Positions 8,549-17,421 of a stretch of 64,000 nucleotides of DNA are shown in pieces. The position numbers and the translations under genes are program-made. Position 1 is the stretch's first letter. Each line of letters starts with the position of its first letter. The notes under the pieces are model-generated. The model was not told the DNA's origin. It saw only the letters and a program-made list of their open reading frames with translations, and did no database searches. This DNA comes from Iamia sp038233075 (GTDB taxonomy: Bacteria; Actinomycetota; Acidimicrobiia; Acidimicrobiales; Iamiaceae). Location: the NCBI GenBank assembly GCA_038233075.1, contig JBBSMQ010000004.1, forward strand, positions 105,756-169,755, in the 5' to 3' direction.

Positions 8549-9943
8549 GTGGCCGACCGACACCTGAGCGACGTGGAGGCCCTGATGTGGGCTCTCGACG
8601 CGGATCCCCACCTGTCCTCCACCTTCGCCAACCTCACCCTCTTCGACCAGCCTGCCGACCCGGAGCGCTTCCGGGCGCGCATGGCCGACGCCCTCGTCGT
8701 CGTGCCCCGGCTCCGTCGCCGGGTGGAGGACGGCCGGGCTGGGCTGGGTGGGCCCACGTGGGTCGACGAGCCCGACGTCGACCTCGACCACCATGTGCGC
8801 CAGGTCACCCTCGACCCGCCCGGGTCCGAGAGCCAGCTGCTCGACCTCGCCGTTCAGGTGACCGCCGCGCCCTTCGACCGAGACCTGCCCCTGTGGGAGT
8901 TCGTCCTGGTCGACGGACTGGGCGACGGGCGGGGAGCCATGGTCCAGAAGCTCCATCACACGATCACCGATGGCGTGGGCGGGATCCGCATGTCGGAGCA
9001 GTTCATCGACGCCGAGCGCGACCCCGGTCCCCGGCCCGCGCCCTCGCCCCCTCCCGGCGACGATGTGACCCTCCCATCGTCCGACTCTCCCGTCGACGCG
9101 CTGACCGGGGCCCTCGACGACCTCACCCGCACGCCACGCGACCTGATCCGCCAGGCGGTGGAGGGCGCGGCCGGGCTGGTGCGTCACCCGGCACACCTGG
9201 CCGAGGTCCCGTCGGACACGCTCGCGACGGTCCGCTCCCTCGTCCGTCAGCTCGGGGTCACCGGCTCCGCCCTGTCCCCGCTGTGGGGCGAGCGCACCCT
9301 CGAGCGTCGCCTGGAGCTGCTCCGGATGCCCCTCGACGAGGCCAAGGCGACCGCCGCGTCGCTGGGTGGCAGCGTCAACGACCTGTTCGTGACCGGGGCC
9401 GCCGGTGGCGCCGGGGCCTACCACCGGGCTCGCGACGCGCCGGTCGACGAGCTGCGGATGGCCATGCCGATCAGCACCCGAGCGTCGGGGGGCTCCCGTT
9501 CGTCGGGCGGCAACGCCTTCGCCCCCACGCGGGTCCGGGTGCCGACCGACGAGGATCCCCGGGCCCGCTTCGTCGAGGTCACCGCCCGCCTCGGGGTCAC
9601 CAAGGAGGAGAAGGCCGTCGGCTTCGCCGGCACCGTGGCCGGTCTCGGCACCCTGCTGCCGGGTCCCGTGCTCACCCGCCTCATCCGCCAGCAGACCGCC
9701 GCGGTCGACTTCACCACCTCCAACGTGCGCGGTGCGCCGTTCCCGCTCTACATCGCCGGCTCCCGCATCCTGGGCAACCACCCCATCGGGCCGCTCGGGG
9801 GCACCGCCTGGAACCTCACCACCATCTCCGTCGACGGCAGCCTCGACATGGGACTGCACCTCGACGCCGGAGCGGTAGACGACCCGGAGCTGCTCCGGAG
9901 CTGTCTGGAGGCGTCGTTCGCCGAGCTGCTGGCCCTGGCCTGA
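8549..9943 (+). CDS. WS/DGAT O-acyltransferase
   Basis: A 464-residue wax ester synthase/acyl-CoA:diacylglycerol acyltransferase, the enzyme that makes storage triacylglycerol or wax esters from acyl-CoA. The catalytic HHxxxDG motif is present as HHTITDG near residues 135-141. Conserved later blocks include GGSVNDLF and, close to the C terminus, NVRGAPFPLY and GTAWNLTTIS, and length is typical. The GTG start follows TACCCT (8537-8542) by 6 nt. The gene stands alone, with a terminator hairpin at its 3' end. Confidence 0.95.
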   Translation: MADRHLSDVEALMWALDADPHLSSTFANLTLFDQPADPERFRARMADALVVVPRLRRRVEDGRAGLGGPTWVDEPDVDLDHHVRQVTLDPPGSESQLLDLAVQVTAAPFDRDLPLWEFVLVDGLGDGRGAMVQKLHHTITDGVGGIRMSEQFIDAERDPGPRPAPSPPPGDDVTLPSSDSPVDALTGALDDLTRTPRDLIRQAVEGAAGLVRHPAHLAEVPSDTLATVRSLVRQLGVTGSALSPLWGERTLERRLELLRMPLDEAKATAASLGGSVNDLFVTGAAGGAGAYHRARDAPVDELRMAMPISTRASGGSRSSGGNAFAPTRVRVPTDEDPRARFVEVTARLGVTKEEKAVGFAGTVAGLGTLLPGPVLTRLIRQQTAAVDFTTSNVRGAPFPLYIAGSRILGNHPIGPLGGTAWNLTTISVDGSLDMGLHLDAGAVDDPELLRSCLEASFAELLALA

Positions 9944-9962
9944 CCCCGCCGGGCCAGGATCG

Positions 9963-9982
9963 AGCTCAGCGACCTCTGAGCT
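9963..9982. terminator. hairpin between convergent genes
   Basis: AGCTCAG (9963-9969) and CTGAGCT (9976-9982) form a perfect 7-bp stem with a 6-nt loop in the gap between the acyltransferase and the convergent small gene. It could serve both strands. No T-run follows, as is usual in GC-rich genomes. Confidence 0.6.
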
Positions 9983-9985
9983 TGC

Positions 9986-10192
9986 TCAGCCCGGGAGGGG
10001 GCCGTCGCCGGCATCGACGCCCACCGCGGCCTCGGCCACACCGACGTCGGCCGACATCAGGAGCAGCCGCAGATCCAGCAAGAGATCCGACATCTCGGCG
10101 GAGGACACCAGCTCGCGCGATGCGAGCTGGGGCAGCGAGCGGTCGATGACGGTCAGTGCTTCGGTGATGACGGTCTCGAAGGTCTGCGGCAC
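9986..10192 (-). CDS. small hypothetical protein, 68 aa
   Basis: A short helical protein with the sequence order VITEALTVIDRSLPQLASRE then SDLLLDLRLLL. It has no cysteines, signal peptide or membrane span, and I recognise no family. The GTG at 10192 is chosen because TAGGGT (10200-10205) lies 7 nt upstream, giving a leaderless start; the frame is open further upstream to 10288. It is divergent from the kinase gene, and its promoter faces away from it within 80 bp. Confidence 0.65.
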   Translation of the reverse strand: MPQTFETVITEALTVIDRSLPQLASRELVSSAEMSDLLLDLRLLLMSADVGVAEAAVGVDAGDGPLPG

Positions 10193-10269
10193 AGCCCCAA
10201 CCCTAACCCCTCCCCGGTGCCCTGCCCACGCGGCGCAAGGCGAGAACCGGTCCCCGTAGGGTGCCCACG

Positions 10270-11763
10270 ATGCAGTACCGGGTGACACGGCGCCTGGGTC
10301 GCGGCGGGATGGGCGTCGTCGACCTGGCCCTCGACCCCCACGGGACCGAGGTCGCCCTCAAGCGCCTCTCCCTCCACGGGACACCGGAGGAGATCGCCCG
10401 GGCCCGGGCCCGGATCCGCCGCGAGGCCGAGGTGCTGGGCTCGCTCGACCACCCCGGCATCGTCCGGCTCCTCGACCTGGTCGATGACGGCGACGACGTG
10501 GTGCTGGTCATGCCCTACCTGGCCGGCGGCAGCCTCCATGACCGGGTGGCGGCCCACGGCCCGCTGGATCCCGGGACCGTCGAGGCCCTGGCGGACCGGC
10601 TCCTCGACGCCCTGGCCGCCGCCCACCGCCAGGGCGTCGTCCACCGCGACATCAAGCCCGAGAACGTGCTGTTCACCGCCACCAACGAGCCTCACCTGGT
10701 CGACTTCGGCGTGGCTCGGGCCCGTGACCACACCCCGGGGCTGACGGCCACGGCCATGGTGGTGGGGACCCCGGGCTTCATGGCGCCCGAGCAGGCGCGG
10801 GGCGAACCGGCCGGCGCCCCGGCCGATGTCTTCTCCCTGGGCGCCACCCTGCTCTTCGCCCTCACGGGGGCAGGGCCCTTCGGGCGCATCGACACTGATC
10901 CGCGCGTGCTCATGCACCGGGCCGCCCTCGGTCGCGTCGAGCGCCTGCCCCGAGACCTGCCACCCACCCTGCGGGCCCTGCTGGGCGGAGCCCTCGAACG
11001 CCAACCGGCGCGCCGCCCCTCGGCAGCCCGGCTCCGGGGCGGGACCGACGGCACCAGCCCGCTGACCGGACTGGTCGATGCCGTGCGCCGTCACCGGGCC
11101 CTCGTCGCGGGCGGGGCCGCCGCCGTGGTCGTCCTGCTGCTCACCGGCGTGGCCCTCGCCGTGTCCGGCGACAGCGGCGGCCCGGTCGCCACGGAGGCCG
11201 CGACGACCGTCGCCCCGACCACGACGACGACCACCACCGTCCCCCCGTGCACGCCGAAGCCCTTCCAGGGCTGTCGGCCCGACGGCACCCTGGCCGACCC
11301 CGCGCCCCACACCGACGGCGCCACCTGCGACGAGGGCTTCGAGGACTACGACGGGTACCCCCCCAACGGATGCGAGGCCGAGCCCGACGGCCTCGCCGAC
11401 CCCACCCGCCTGACCGAGGACGCGCCCGAGGTGGAGGCCACCATCGTCCCCCGCGACGACGTCGACCGCTTCGTGCTGCCCGTGGGCGACGGCTTCGACC
11501 TGACGTGCTCCGGTCGCCTGACCATCAGCCTGGTCGGCCCGGAGCCGGGCCCGGGCCGGTCCGACCTCCAGCTGGAGCTGGAGGTCCGCCGCGACGGGGA
11601 CCTCATCGGTCGGGAGACCAGCACCGGGGGACGACCCGCCGTGGTCGAGGTGACCGAGGCCTGCGGGCGCGACGACTCCGGCGACCTCGACGTGACCGTG
11701 AGCCCGCTCGGCTCCGACCGCAGCGCCGCCCCCTACGCCCTCCAACGCACCGGCACCTTCTGA
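10270..11763 (+). CDS. transmembrane Ser/Thr protein kinase with PPC-like ectodomain
   Basis: A PknB-type Hanks kinase of 497 residues. The kinase domain carries the glycine loop GRGGMG (10-15), an invariant lysine near 31, HRDIKPEN (about 124-131), DFG (about 144) and the APEQ activation-segment end. One membrane span follows at about 276-298, so the kinase is cytoplasmic and the C-terminal 190 residues are outside. The exterior part begins with a Thr-rich linker, has a cysteine-containing segment with YPPNGCE, and ends in a beta-rich region resembling PPC (pre-peptidase C-terminal) domains instead of the PASTA repeats of classical PknB. ATG 10270 follows TAGGGT (10257-10262) by 7 nt. Confidence 0.93.
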   Translation: MQYRVTRRLGRGGMGVVDLALDPHGTEVALKRLSLHGTPEEIARARARIRREAEVLGSLDHPGIVRLLDLVDDGDDVVLVMPYLAGGSLHDRVAAHGPLDPGTVEALADRLLDALAAAHRQGVVHRDIKPENVLFTATNEPHLVDFGVARARDHTPGLTATAMVVGTPGFMAPEQARGEPAGAPADVFSLGATLLFALTGAGPFGRIDTDPRVLMHRAALGRVERLPRDLPPTLRALLGGALERQPARRPSAARLRGGTDGTSPLTGLVDAVRRHRALVAGGAAAVVVLLLTGVALAVSGDSGGPVATEAATTVAPTTTTTTTVPPCTPKPFQGCRPDGTLADPAPHTDGATCDEGFEDYDGYPPNGCEAEPDGLADPTRLTEDAPEVEATIVPRDDVDRFVLPVGDGFDLTCSGRLTISLVGPEPGPGRSDLQLELEVRRDGDLIGRETSTGGRPAVVEVTEACGRDDSGDLDVTVSPLGSDRSAAPYALQRTGTF

Positions 11764-11765
11764 TC

Positions 11766-11847
11766 TTTCGTCGTCGTCACTCGCTTCGCTCCACTCCGAC
11801 GAGCTGGTCGGAGTAGAGCGAGCGTCAGCGAGCGAACGACGACGAAA
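11766..11847. repeat. long imperfect palindrome, member of a dispersed repeat family
   Basis: The outer arms TTTCGTCGTCGT (11766-11777) and its perfect complement at 11836-11847 enclose an inner 8-bp stem (11793-11800 with 11807-11814) with a 6-nt loop. It sits between the convergent kinase and ispE genes and contains the ispE stop codon (11825-11827). It can act as a terminator for both strands. Part of the sequence recurs at 34026-34082 and, as the AGCGAGCGAAC core, at 39397 and 45751. Confidence 0.8.
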
Positions 11848-12574
11848 CCCCGGGACGGGTTCCCACGACCAGGCGGCCGTCGCCGGGGTGGGCACCGGGG
11901 ACGAACCAGGTGCTGCCACTGCCGGCCAGCACCGGCGCCTCGCCGGTGGCCTCGCCCAGCGCGTCGCGCCACTGCGCCAGTCGGGGTTCCACCCGTAGCG
12001 CGGCCGGCTCCAGGTCGTTGCCCGAGGGGCTCTCGGGACCGCCCATCTCGTCCCACGCCCCGTAGACCGCCGGGGTGGCGCAGCCGAAGGGGGGCACCAC
12101 GAGGGTGTAGGACGCATCCCGGTTGGGCAGGGCCTCGAGCCCCTCGCCCACACCCGTGACGCGGGCTCGGCCCCCACGGACGCAGAAGGGCACGTCGGCG
12201 CCGAGGGTGGCCGCCAGGCTGAGGTCGGTCACCCCGGCCCACCGCAGCACCGCGGCGGCGTCGGCGGAGCCACCCCCGAGCCCTCCCCCCGCCGGGATCC
12301 GCTTGTGGAGGTACACCTGGGCCCGTCGGCCGACCGCGGCCAGGGCGCGGCGGACCAGGTTGTCGTCGGTCGCCGGGACAGCCAGCCCCGACCCCGCCGC
12401 CTCCACCACGAGACCGTCGCCCGGGCTGATGGTGAGGGTGTCGACCAGATCGAGGCTCACCATCTCGGCGTCGATCAGGTGGTAGCCGTCGTCGCGGACC
12501 CCGGTGACCCGCAGGCTGAGGGTGAGCTTGGCCGGGGCGTCGAGCACCGCCGTGGCCGGTGCCTCTGACGACAT
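11825..12574 (-). CDS. ispE: 4-diphosphocytidyl-2-C-methyl-D-erythritol kinase
   Basis: This is the GHMP kinase of the MEP isoprenoid pathway, phosphorylating CDP-methylerythritol with ATP. It has the substrate-binding APAKLTLSLRVTG segment at the N terminus, the ATP-binding motif PAGGGLGGGSADAAA (about residues 98-112) and GADVPFC. At 249 residues it is on the short side for IspE (usually about 280-310), and the shortening is in the C-terminal half. The last codons and the stop are supplied by the palindromic repeat at 11766-11847. The ATG follows TACAGT (12581-12586 on the plus strand) by 6 nt. Confidence 0.9.
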   Translation of the reverse strand: MSSEAPATAVLDAPAKLTLSLRVTGVRDDGYHLIDAEMVSLDLVDTLTISPGDGLVVEAAGSGLAVPATDDNLVRRALAAVGRRAQVYLHKRIPAGGGLGGGSADAAAVLRWAGVTDLSLAATLGADVPFCVRGGRARVTGVGEGLEALPNRDASYTLVVPPFGCATPAVYGAWDEMGGPESPSGNDLEPAALRVEPRLAQWRDALGEATGEAPVLAGSGSTWFVPGAHPGDGRLVVGTRPGVSSSFAR

Positions 12575-12675
12575 GGTCGCACTGTAGGGCGCCCGCCGAC
12601 CCCCCAGGCGGGCCCCCAGCGGGCACTGGGGCATCCCCGATGGCTGGGTGCCGCCACTCGGTGGAGGGTGGATCC

Positions 12676-13520
12676 ATGACCTCGACCGCCACCTCCGCAC
12701 CCATGCGCCTCGACCCTCGGGCCCTAGCCGCCGCCACCCCGGCGGACCGCGACCGGGTGATCGACGCCGTCCGGGTGGCCGCACTGGCCGTGGTCCTGCT
12801 GGGTCACTGGCTCATGGCGGTGGCCTGGTGGGACGACGGCGAGCTGACCTCCGCCAACCTGCTCCAGCTCGAACCGTGGACCCGTCGTCTGACGTGGGTG
12901 CTCCAGGTGATGCCGCTGTTCTCCGCCGTCGCCGGGGTGGCCAACGCCGCGTCGTGGGCGGCGGCCCGTCGTCGCGAGCAGCGCTGGGCGCCCTGGATGG
13001 CCGGGCGCATGGGACGGGTGATCGGCCCGCTGGCGGTGTTCGCGGCGGTGTGGACCGCCACCCCTCTCGTGCTGTCGGGGTTCAGCGTCGATGCCCGGGC
13101 CGTCGGGGTGGGGGCGCGCCGCGACCCTCAGTGCCGCCGGGGGACTGGCGGCGCTGGTCGGGCTCACGACCCGTCTCGGCTACCCGGTGGCCATGGTGGG
13201 TCTGGCCCGCGAGGCCAACAACACCAGCCCCCCGAACCTGGCCCTGGTCGCGGTGGGAGCGCTCCAGCTGGGCCTGCTGGCCCTGGCCCGACCCCGCCTC
13301 CAGGCCGCCCTGGAGCGACCGCGACCGTGGCGCGGTGGTGGGCGGCTGTGCCGTGATCGCCCTCGAAGGCCTGCCCACGCCCGGGGCCGGGCCGGCCCCG
13401 TTGATCGGCGTCGCCGCTCTCGTCGTCGCCCGTGCCCTCGTCCTCCGGCCCCGCGGCCGAACGGCGACTGCGCCCGCCCATTGCGATCCCCACCAGCCGC
13501 ACCGGGATCACGTCGGCTGA
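12676..13520 (+). pseudogene. decayed acyltransferase-3 family membrane protein
   Basis: Three pieces in three frames belong to one OafA/YrhL-type membrane acyltransferase. The first (from ATG 12676, with a GGAGG-like site) has the family N terminus DRVIDAVRVAALAVVLLGHW and two further spans, to about 13110. The second, about 13125-13330, holds the family's late block with LGYPVAMVG and NNTSPPNLALVAVG in another frame. The third, about 13335-13520, holds the last membrane-like segment in the third frame. The central part of the enzyme, roughly half of a normal protein of about 380 residues, is absent, so it cannot be functional. Confidence 0.75.
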
Positions 13521-13625
13521 CGCCCTCCGACCTGCGACACCGGGCGGGCAGACCACCGCCACCGGCCCTGGGGCGAGGTCGGTGTCGATCTGACGGCGCG
13601 TCAGAGACGTCCCTACGCTGCGACC

Positions 13626-14453
13626 ATGGCTGAGCATCGCCCGCTCGAGGATCAGGTGCAGCACCGCTGCGAGAGCGGGGTGGCGTGGATCACGCTCGAC
13701 CGGCCCGACGTCGGCAATGCCCTCACCTCGGACCAGCGGGACCGGGTCATCGCCCTGCTGGATGAGGCCTCGACCGACCTGGCCACCCGAGCCGTGGTCA
13801 TCGCCGCCACCGGCGAGGCCTTCTGCACGGGGGCGGACCTGCGGGCCTCCCGGGCCGCACCGTCGCGACCGGACGGGGCGCCGGAGCGGGCCGTCGGCGA
13901 CATCTCGCGCACCATCCGCGATGGCGCCCAGCGGATGGTGGCGGCGGTGCTCGACTGCGAGGTCCCCGTCATCGCCGCGGTCAACGGCACCGCGGCGGGC
14001 ATCGGGGCCCACCTGGCCCTCGCCTGCGACCTGGTCCTGGCCGCCGACAGCGCCCGGTTCATCGAGGTCTTCGTGCGGCGTGGCATCGTCCCCGACGGCG
14101 GGGGGGCGTACCTGCTGACCCGCCTCATCGGTCCGCAGCGCACCAAGGAGCTCATGTTCTTCGGCGATGCCCTCTCGGCCGCCGACGCGGAGCGGATCGG
14201 TCTCGTCAACCGGGTGGTCGCTCCGGACGCACTGGCAGCCACCGCCGCCGAGTGGGCCGGCCGCGTCGCAGAGGGACCGACGCGGGCGCTGGCCCTCACC
14301 AAGTGGCTGGTCAACCGCTCGCTCGACTCGGACCGTCCGGGTGCGTTCGCCGACGAGGCCATGGCTCAGGAGCTGACCATGCACACCTCCGACGCGCAGG
14401 AGGGCATCGCTGCCTTCGTCGAGCGGCGCGATCCCGCCTACCGAGGCTGGTGA
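13626..14453 (+). CDS. enoyl-CoA hydratase/isomerase family protein
   Basis: A crotonase-fold enzyme of 275 residues acting on acyl-CoA thioesters. The oxyanion-hole segments are clear: ATGEAFCTGADL (about 60-71) and NGTAAGIGAHLALACD (about 121-136). The catalytic-glutamate positions are less obvious: the GGGAYLLTRLIG region lines up with the usual hydratase helix and carries D159 before the glycines (PDGGG). It may be a hydratase, isomerase or dehalogenase-like member. The ATG lies 6 nt after TACGCT (13614-13619). It is a single-gene unit, followed by a short GGTGGC-type repeat at 14466-14492. Confidence 0.88.
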   Translation: MAEHRPLEDQVQHRCESGVAWITLDRPDVGNALTSDQRDRVIALLDEASTDLATRAVVIAATGEAFCTGADLRASRAAPSRPDGAPERAVGDISRTIRDGAQRMVAAVLDCEVPVIAAVNGTAAGIGAHLALACDLVLAADSARFIEVFVRRGIVPDGGGAYLLTRLIGPQRTKELMFFGDALSAADAERIGLVNRVVAPDALAATAAEWAGRVAEGPTRALALTKWLVNRSLDSDRPGAFADEAMAQELTMHTSDAQEGIAAFVERRDPAYRGW

Positions 14454-14515
14454 GCGACGAAGGGGCGGTGGCAGTGGCAGTGGCGGTGGCGGTCACCGAC
14501 GGGTAGTGAGGGGTC

Positions 14516-14713
14516 ATGGACGCACACGACCCGACCGCACCAGGGCCTCCTCCGGCCGACGAGGGCGAGGAGGAACCGCCCCCCGACGACACCGCGCTGG
14601 AGCGGGCCCGCCACACCGGTGTCGGCGCCGACGACCAGACGATCGTGGGCGACGACGAGCCCCACATCGTCGAGGATCCCGACCCCGATGCCTACCCCGG
14701 GGCTGTGACCTAG
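14516..14713 (+). CDS. small acidic protein, 65 aa
   Basis: A very acidic, Pro-rich, probably disordered protein with several Asp-Asp pairs and no cysteine, membrane span or known motif. A GAGGGG site precedes the ATG closely. It lies just upstream of the aminopeptidase gene but that gene appears to have its own leaderless promoter. Its reality rests on position, start signal and absence of a better reading frame. Confidence 0.55.
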   Translation: MDAHDPTAPGPPPADEGEEEPPPDDTALERARHTGVGADDQTIVGDDEPHIVEDPDPDAYPGAVT

Positions 14714-14735
14714 GGACCGACGGTAGGGTCGCCCG

Positions 14736-17339
14736 GTGCCCGTCGCCGACCCCTTCCGCCTGCCTCGAACGGTCCTGCCCCGACGCTACGAGCTCACCCT
14801 CGCACCCGACCTCGACGCCGCCACGTTCACCGGTGAGGTGGCCGTCGACGTCGACGTCGTCGAGGGCGTCGACGCGGTGGTCCTCAACGCCATCGAGCTG
14901 ACCATCGACGAGGCCTGGGTCGAGCGCGACGGCACCCGCACCGACGCCACCGTCACCGTGGACGAGGACACCGAGCGAGCCACCTTGGCCCTGGACGAGC
15001 CCCTCGACGCGGGACCGGCGACGGTCCACCTGCGCTTCGCCGGGGCGCTCAACGACAAGCTGCGGGGCTTCTACCGGTCGACCTTCAGCGACGAGGACGG
15101 GACGACGCGGGCCATCGCCACCACCCAGTTCGAGGCCACCGACGCCCGGCGAGCCTTCCCCTGCTGGGACGAGCCGGACATGAAGGCCACCTTCGCCATC
15201 ACCCTCGACGTGCGCGACGGACTGTTCGCGGTGAGCAACGCGGCCGAGGTCTCCTCCGAGGATCGGGGCGACGGGCATCGACGCCTGCGCTTCGCCGACA
15301 CCATGATCATGTCCACCTACCTGGTGGCCTTCGTCGTGGGGCCGCTGGAAGCCACCGATCCCGTCGATGTCGACGGCGTCCCCCTGCGCGTCGTGCACCG
15401 GGCGGGTCAGGCCGACCTGGCCCGATTCGCCCTCGAGTCCGGGGCCTTCGCCCTCCGCCACTTCACCGAGTACTTCGGCGTCCCCTACCCCGCCGACAAG
15501 CTCGACCTGGTGGCAGTGCCGGACTTCGCCTTCGGGGCCATGGAGAACCTGGGCTGTGTCACCTTCCGTGACGCGGTCCTGCTGGTCGACCCCGACCGGT
15601 CCACCCAGGGCGAGCTGCAGCGGGTGGCCGACGTCATCCACCACGAGATCGCCCACATGTGGTTCGGGGACCTGGTCACCATGCGCTGGTGGAACGGCAT
15701 CTGGCTGAACGAGGCCTTCGCCACCTTCATGGAGATGCGCTGCACCGACGCCTTCCGCCCGGAGTGGGACCGCTGGACCGACTTCGGGGTAGCCCGCACC
15801 GCCGCCTTCGACACCGACGCCCTGGGGTCCACCCGTCCCATCGAGTTCGAGGTCGTCTCCCCCGCCGACGCCGAGGGCATGTTCGACGTGCTCACCTACG
15901 AGAAGGGCGCCGCGGTGGTGCGCATGCTCGAGCAGTACCTGGGTGAGGACCGCTTCCGCGACGGCATCCGCCTCTACATCGACCGCCACGCCCACGCCAA
16001 CACCGAGACCACCGACCTGTGGGACGCCATCGAGGAGGCGACGGGCGAGCCCGTGCGCCGCATCATGGACTCCTGGATCTTCCAGGGCGGTCACCCGGAG
16101 GTGACCGCCCGCCGCACCGAGGGCGCCGACGGCACCACCCTGACCCTCGGCCAGGCCCGGTTCCGCTATGCCACCGACGCCGAGGGCAGGAGAGCGGACG
16201 ACGGGGCCCGCTGGGCCGTCCCGGTCCTGCTCCGCTGGTCCCAGGGCGGGGCCGACGACGGGACCACCGCGATCTCCGGGGCCCGCACCGAACGGGTGCT
16301 GCTCGACGACGAGATCGACGTCGACCTGGGCCCCGACGCGACCTGGGCGCTGGTCAACAGCGGGGGCAACGGCTTCTTCCGGGTCCGCTACGACGACGAG
16401 GGTCGCCAGGCCCTGACCCGCGCCCTCGACCAGCTCACCCCGCTCGAGCGCTACGGGCTGGTCGACGATGCCGCCGCCTCGTTGCTGGCCGGCACCCTCG
16501 GCCCCGAGGGGATGCTCGCCGTGCTCCGGGCGTGTGGCGACGAGGCCGACCTGTCGGTCTGGCAACGGGTCGTCGGCGTGCTCGGCGCCCTCGACCGGGT
16601 CGTGTCCGACGACGACCGCGCCGCCCTGCAGGGCTGGGCCCGGGCCCTGGTGGCCCCGGTGCTCCGACGTCTCGACCCCGAGCCCGGCGCCGACGAGCCG
16701 GCCCGCACCCGGGCCCGGCGCGCCGCCCTGTTCACGGCCCTGGGCACCACCGGTGCCGACGATGAGGTGCGCGACCGGGCCCGGGCCCTCCTGGCCCGCG
16801 CCGCGGAGGGAGCCGCGGTGGACTCCGATCTGTTCGACGCCGCGGTGCGGGTCGTCGCGGCCGACGGCGACAGCACGGACTTCGAGCGCTTCCAGGCCCG
16901 CATCGCCGAGGCCGACACCCCCCAGGAGCGCCTCCGCTACCTCGGCGCGCGGGCCGACTTCCCCGGCGCGGCCGAGATCGACAGCTTCCTGGCCACCACC
17001 CTCACCGACGAGGTCCGGACCCAGGACGCGCCGTTCGTCCTCCGTCGGGCCCTCACCAACCGGCGTCACGCCGAGCGCGTCTGGTCCTTCATCGAGGAGC
17101 ACTGGGACCAGATCCTGGACCGGTTCCCGTCGAACAGCATCGCCCGGCTGCTCGAAGGCATCCGCACGGTGACCGATGCCGGGCTGGCCGACCGGATCGA
17201 CGCCTTCCTCGACACGCACGCCGTGCCCCAGGGCGCCAAGCCCGTGGCCCAGCACCAGGAGCGCATGCGAACCGGGGTCGCCCTCCGGGCCCGCGCCGCC
17301 GACGAGCTGGGTCAGGTCCTCACCCGCTCCCTCGCCTGA
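14736..17339 (+). CDS. pepN: M1-family membrane alanyl aminopeptidase
   Basis: An 867-residue zinc aminopeptidase of the M1 family, full length. The exopeptidase motif GAMEN is at about residue 268, the zinc site HEIAH at 302-306 and the third ligand E325 in NEAF, exactly 18 residues after the second histidine. The C-terminal half is the ERAP1-like helical domain. It removes N-terminal residues from peptides in the cytosol. The GTG start is 6 nt downstream of TAGGGT (14724-14729), so no Shine-Dalgarno is needed. It is a single transcription unit convergent with the DUF4333 gene. Confidence 0.96.
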   Translation: MPVADPFRLPRTVLPRRYELTLAPDLDAATFTGEVAVDVDVVEGVDAVVLNAIELTIDEAWVERDGTRTDATVTVDEDTERATLALDEPLDAGPATVHLRFAGALNDKLRGFYRSTFSDEDGTTRAIATTQFEATDARRAFPCWDEPDMKATFAITLDVRDGLFAVSNAAEVSSEDRGDGHRRLRFADTMIMSTYLVAFVVGPLEATDPVDVDGVPLRVVHRAGQADLARFALESGAFALRHFTEYFGVPYPADKLDLVAVPDFAFGAMENLGCVTFRDAVLLVDPDRSTQGELQRVADVIHHEIAHMWFGDLVTMRWWNGIWLNEAFATFMEMRCTDAFRPEWDRWTDFGVARTAAFDTDALGSTRPIEFEVVSPADAEGMFDVLTYEKGAAVVRMLEQYLGEDRFRDGIRLYIDRHAHANTETTDLWDAIEEATGEPVRRIMDSWIFQGGHPEVTARRTEGADGTTLTLGQARFRYATDAEGRRADDGARWAVPVLLRWSQGGADDGTTAISGARTERVLLDDEIDVDLGPDATWALVNSGGNGFFRVRYDDEGRQALTRALDQLTPLERYGLVDDAAASLLAGTLGPEGMLAVLRACGDEADLSVWQRVVGVLGALDRVVSDDDRAALQGWARALVAPVLRRLDPEPGADEPARTRARRAALFTALGTTGADDEVRDRARALLARAAEGAAVDSDLFDAAVRVVAADGDSTDFERFQARIAEADTPQERLRYLGARADFPGAAEIDSFLATTLTDEVRTQDAPFVLRRALTNRRHAERVWSFIEEHWDQILDRFPSNSIARLLEGIRTVTDAGLADRIDAFLDTHAVPQGAKPVAQHQERMRTGVALRARAADELGQVLTRSLA

Positions 17340-17344
17340 CCGCG

Positions 17345-17379
17345 GCCGAGCTCAGCGGCGCCATGACCTGGCGCTCGGC
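17345..17379. terminator. possible bulged hairpin between convergent genes
   Basis: GCCGA (17345-17349) plus GCGCC (17358-17362) can pair with the contiguous GGCGCTCGGC (17370-17379), leaving an 8-nt bulge and a 7-nt loop. It lies just after the pepN stop, in the gap before the convergent DUF4333 gene. A perfect 10-bp palindrome GGGTCGACCC lies nearby at about 17405-17414. Confidence 0.35.
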
Positions 17380-17421
17380 GCGGCCTGCGGCTCGACACGA
17401 CTGTGGGTCGACCCTCGGGCT

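Noticed and set aside
6905..9859. Very long open frame on the minus strand (984 codons)
   Set aside because: It is the antisense shadow of the PAP2, DsbA-like and WS/DGAT genes; its translation is Gly/Val/Arg-rich without motifs.
14514..17255. 913-codon open frame antisense to pepN
   Set aside because: GC-rich codon bias leaves the opposite frame open; composition is low-complexity and pepN is clearly real.
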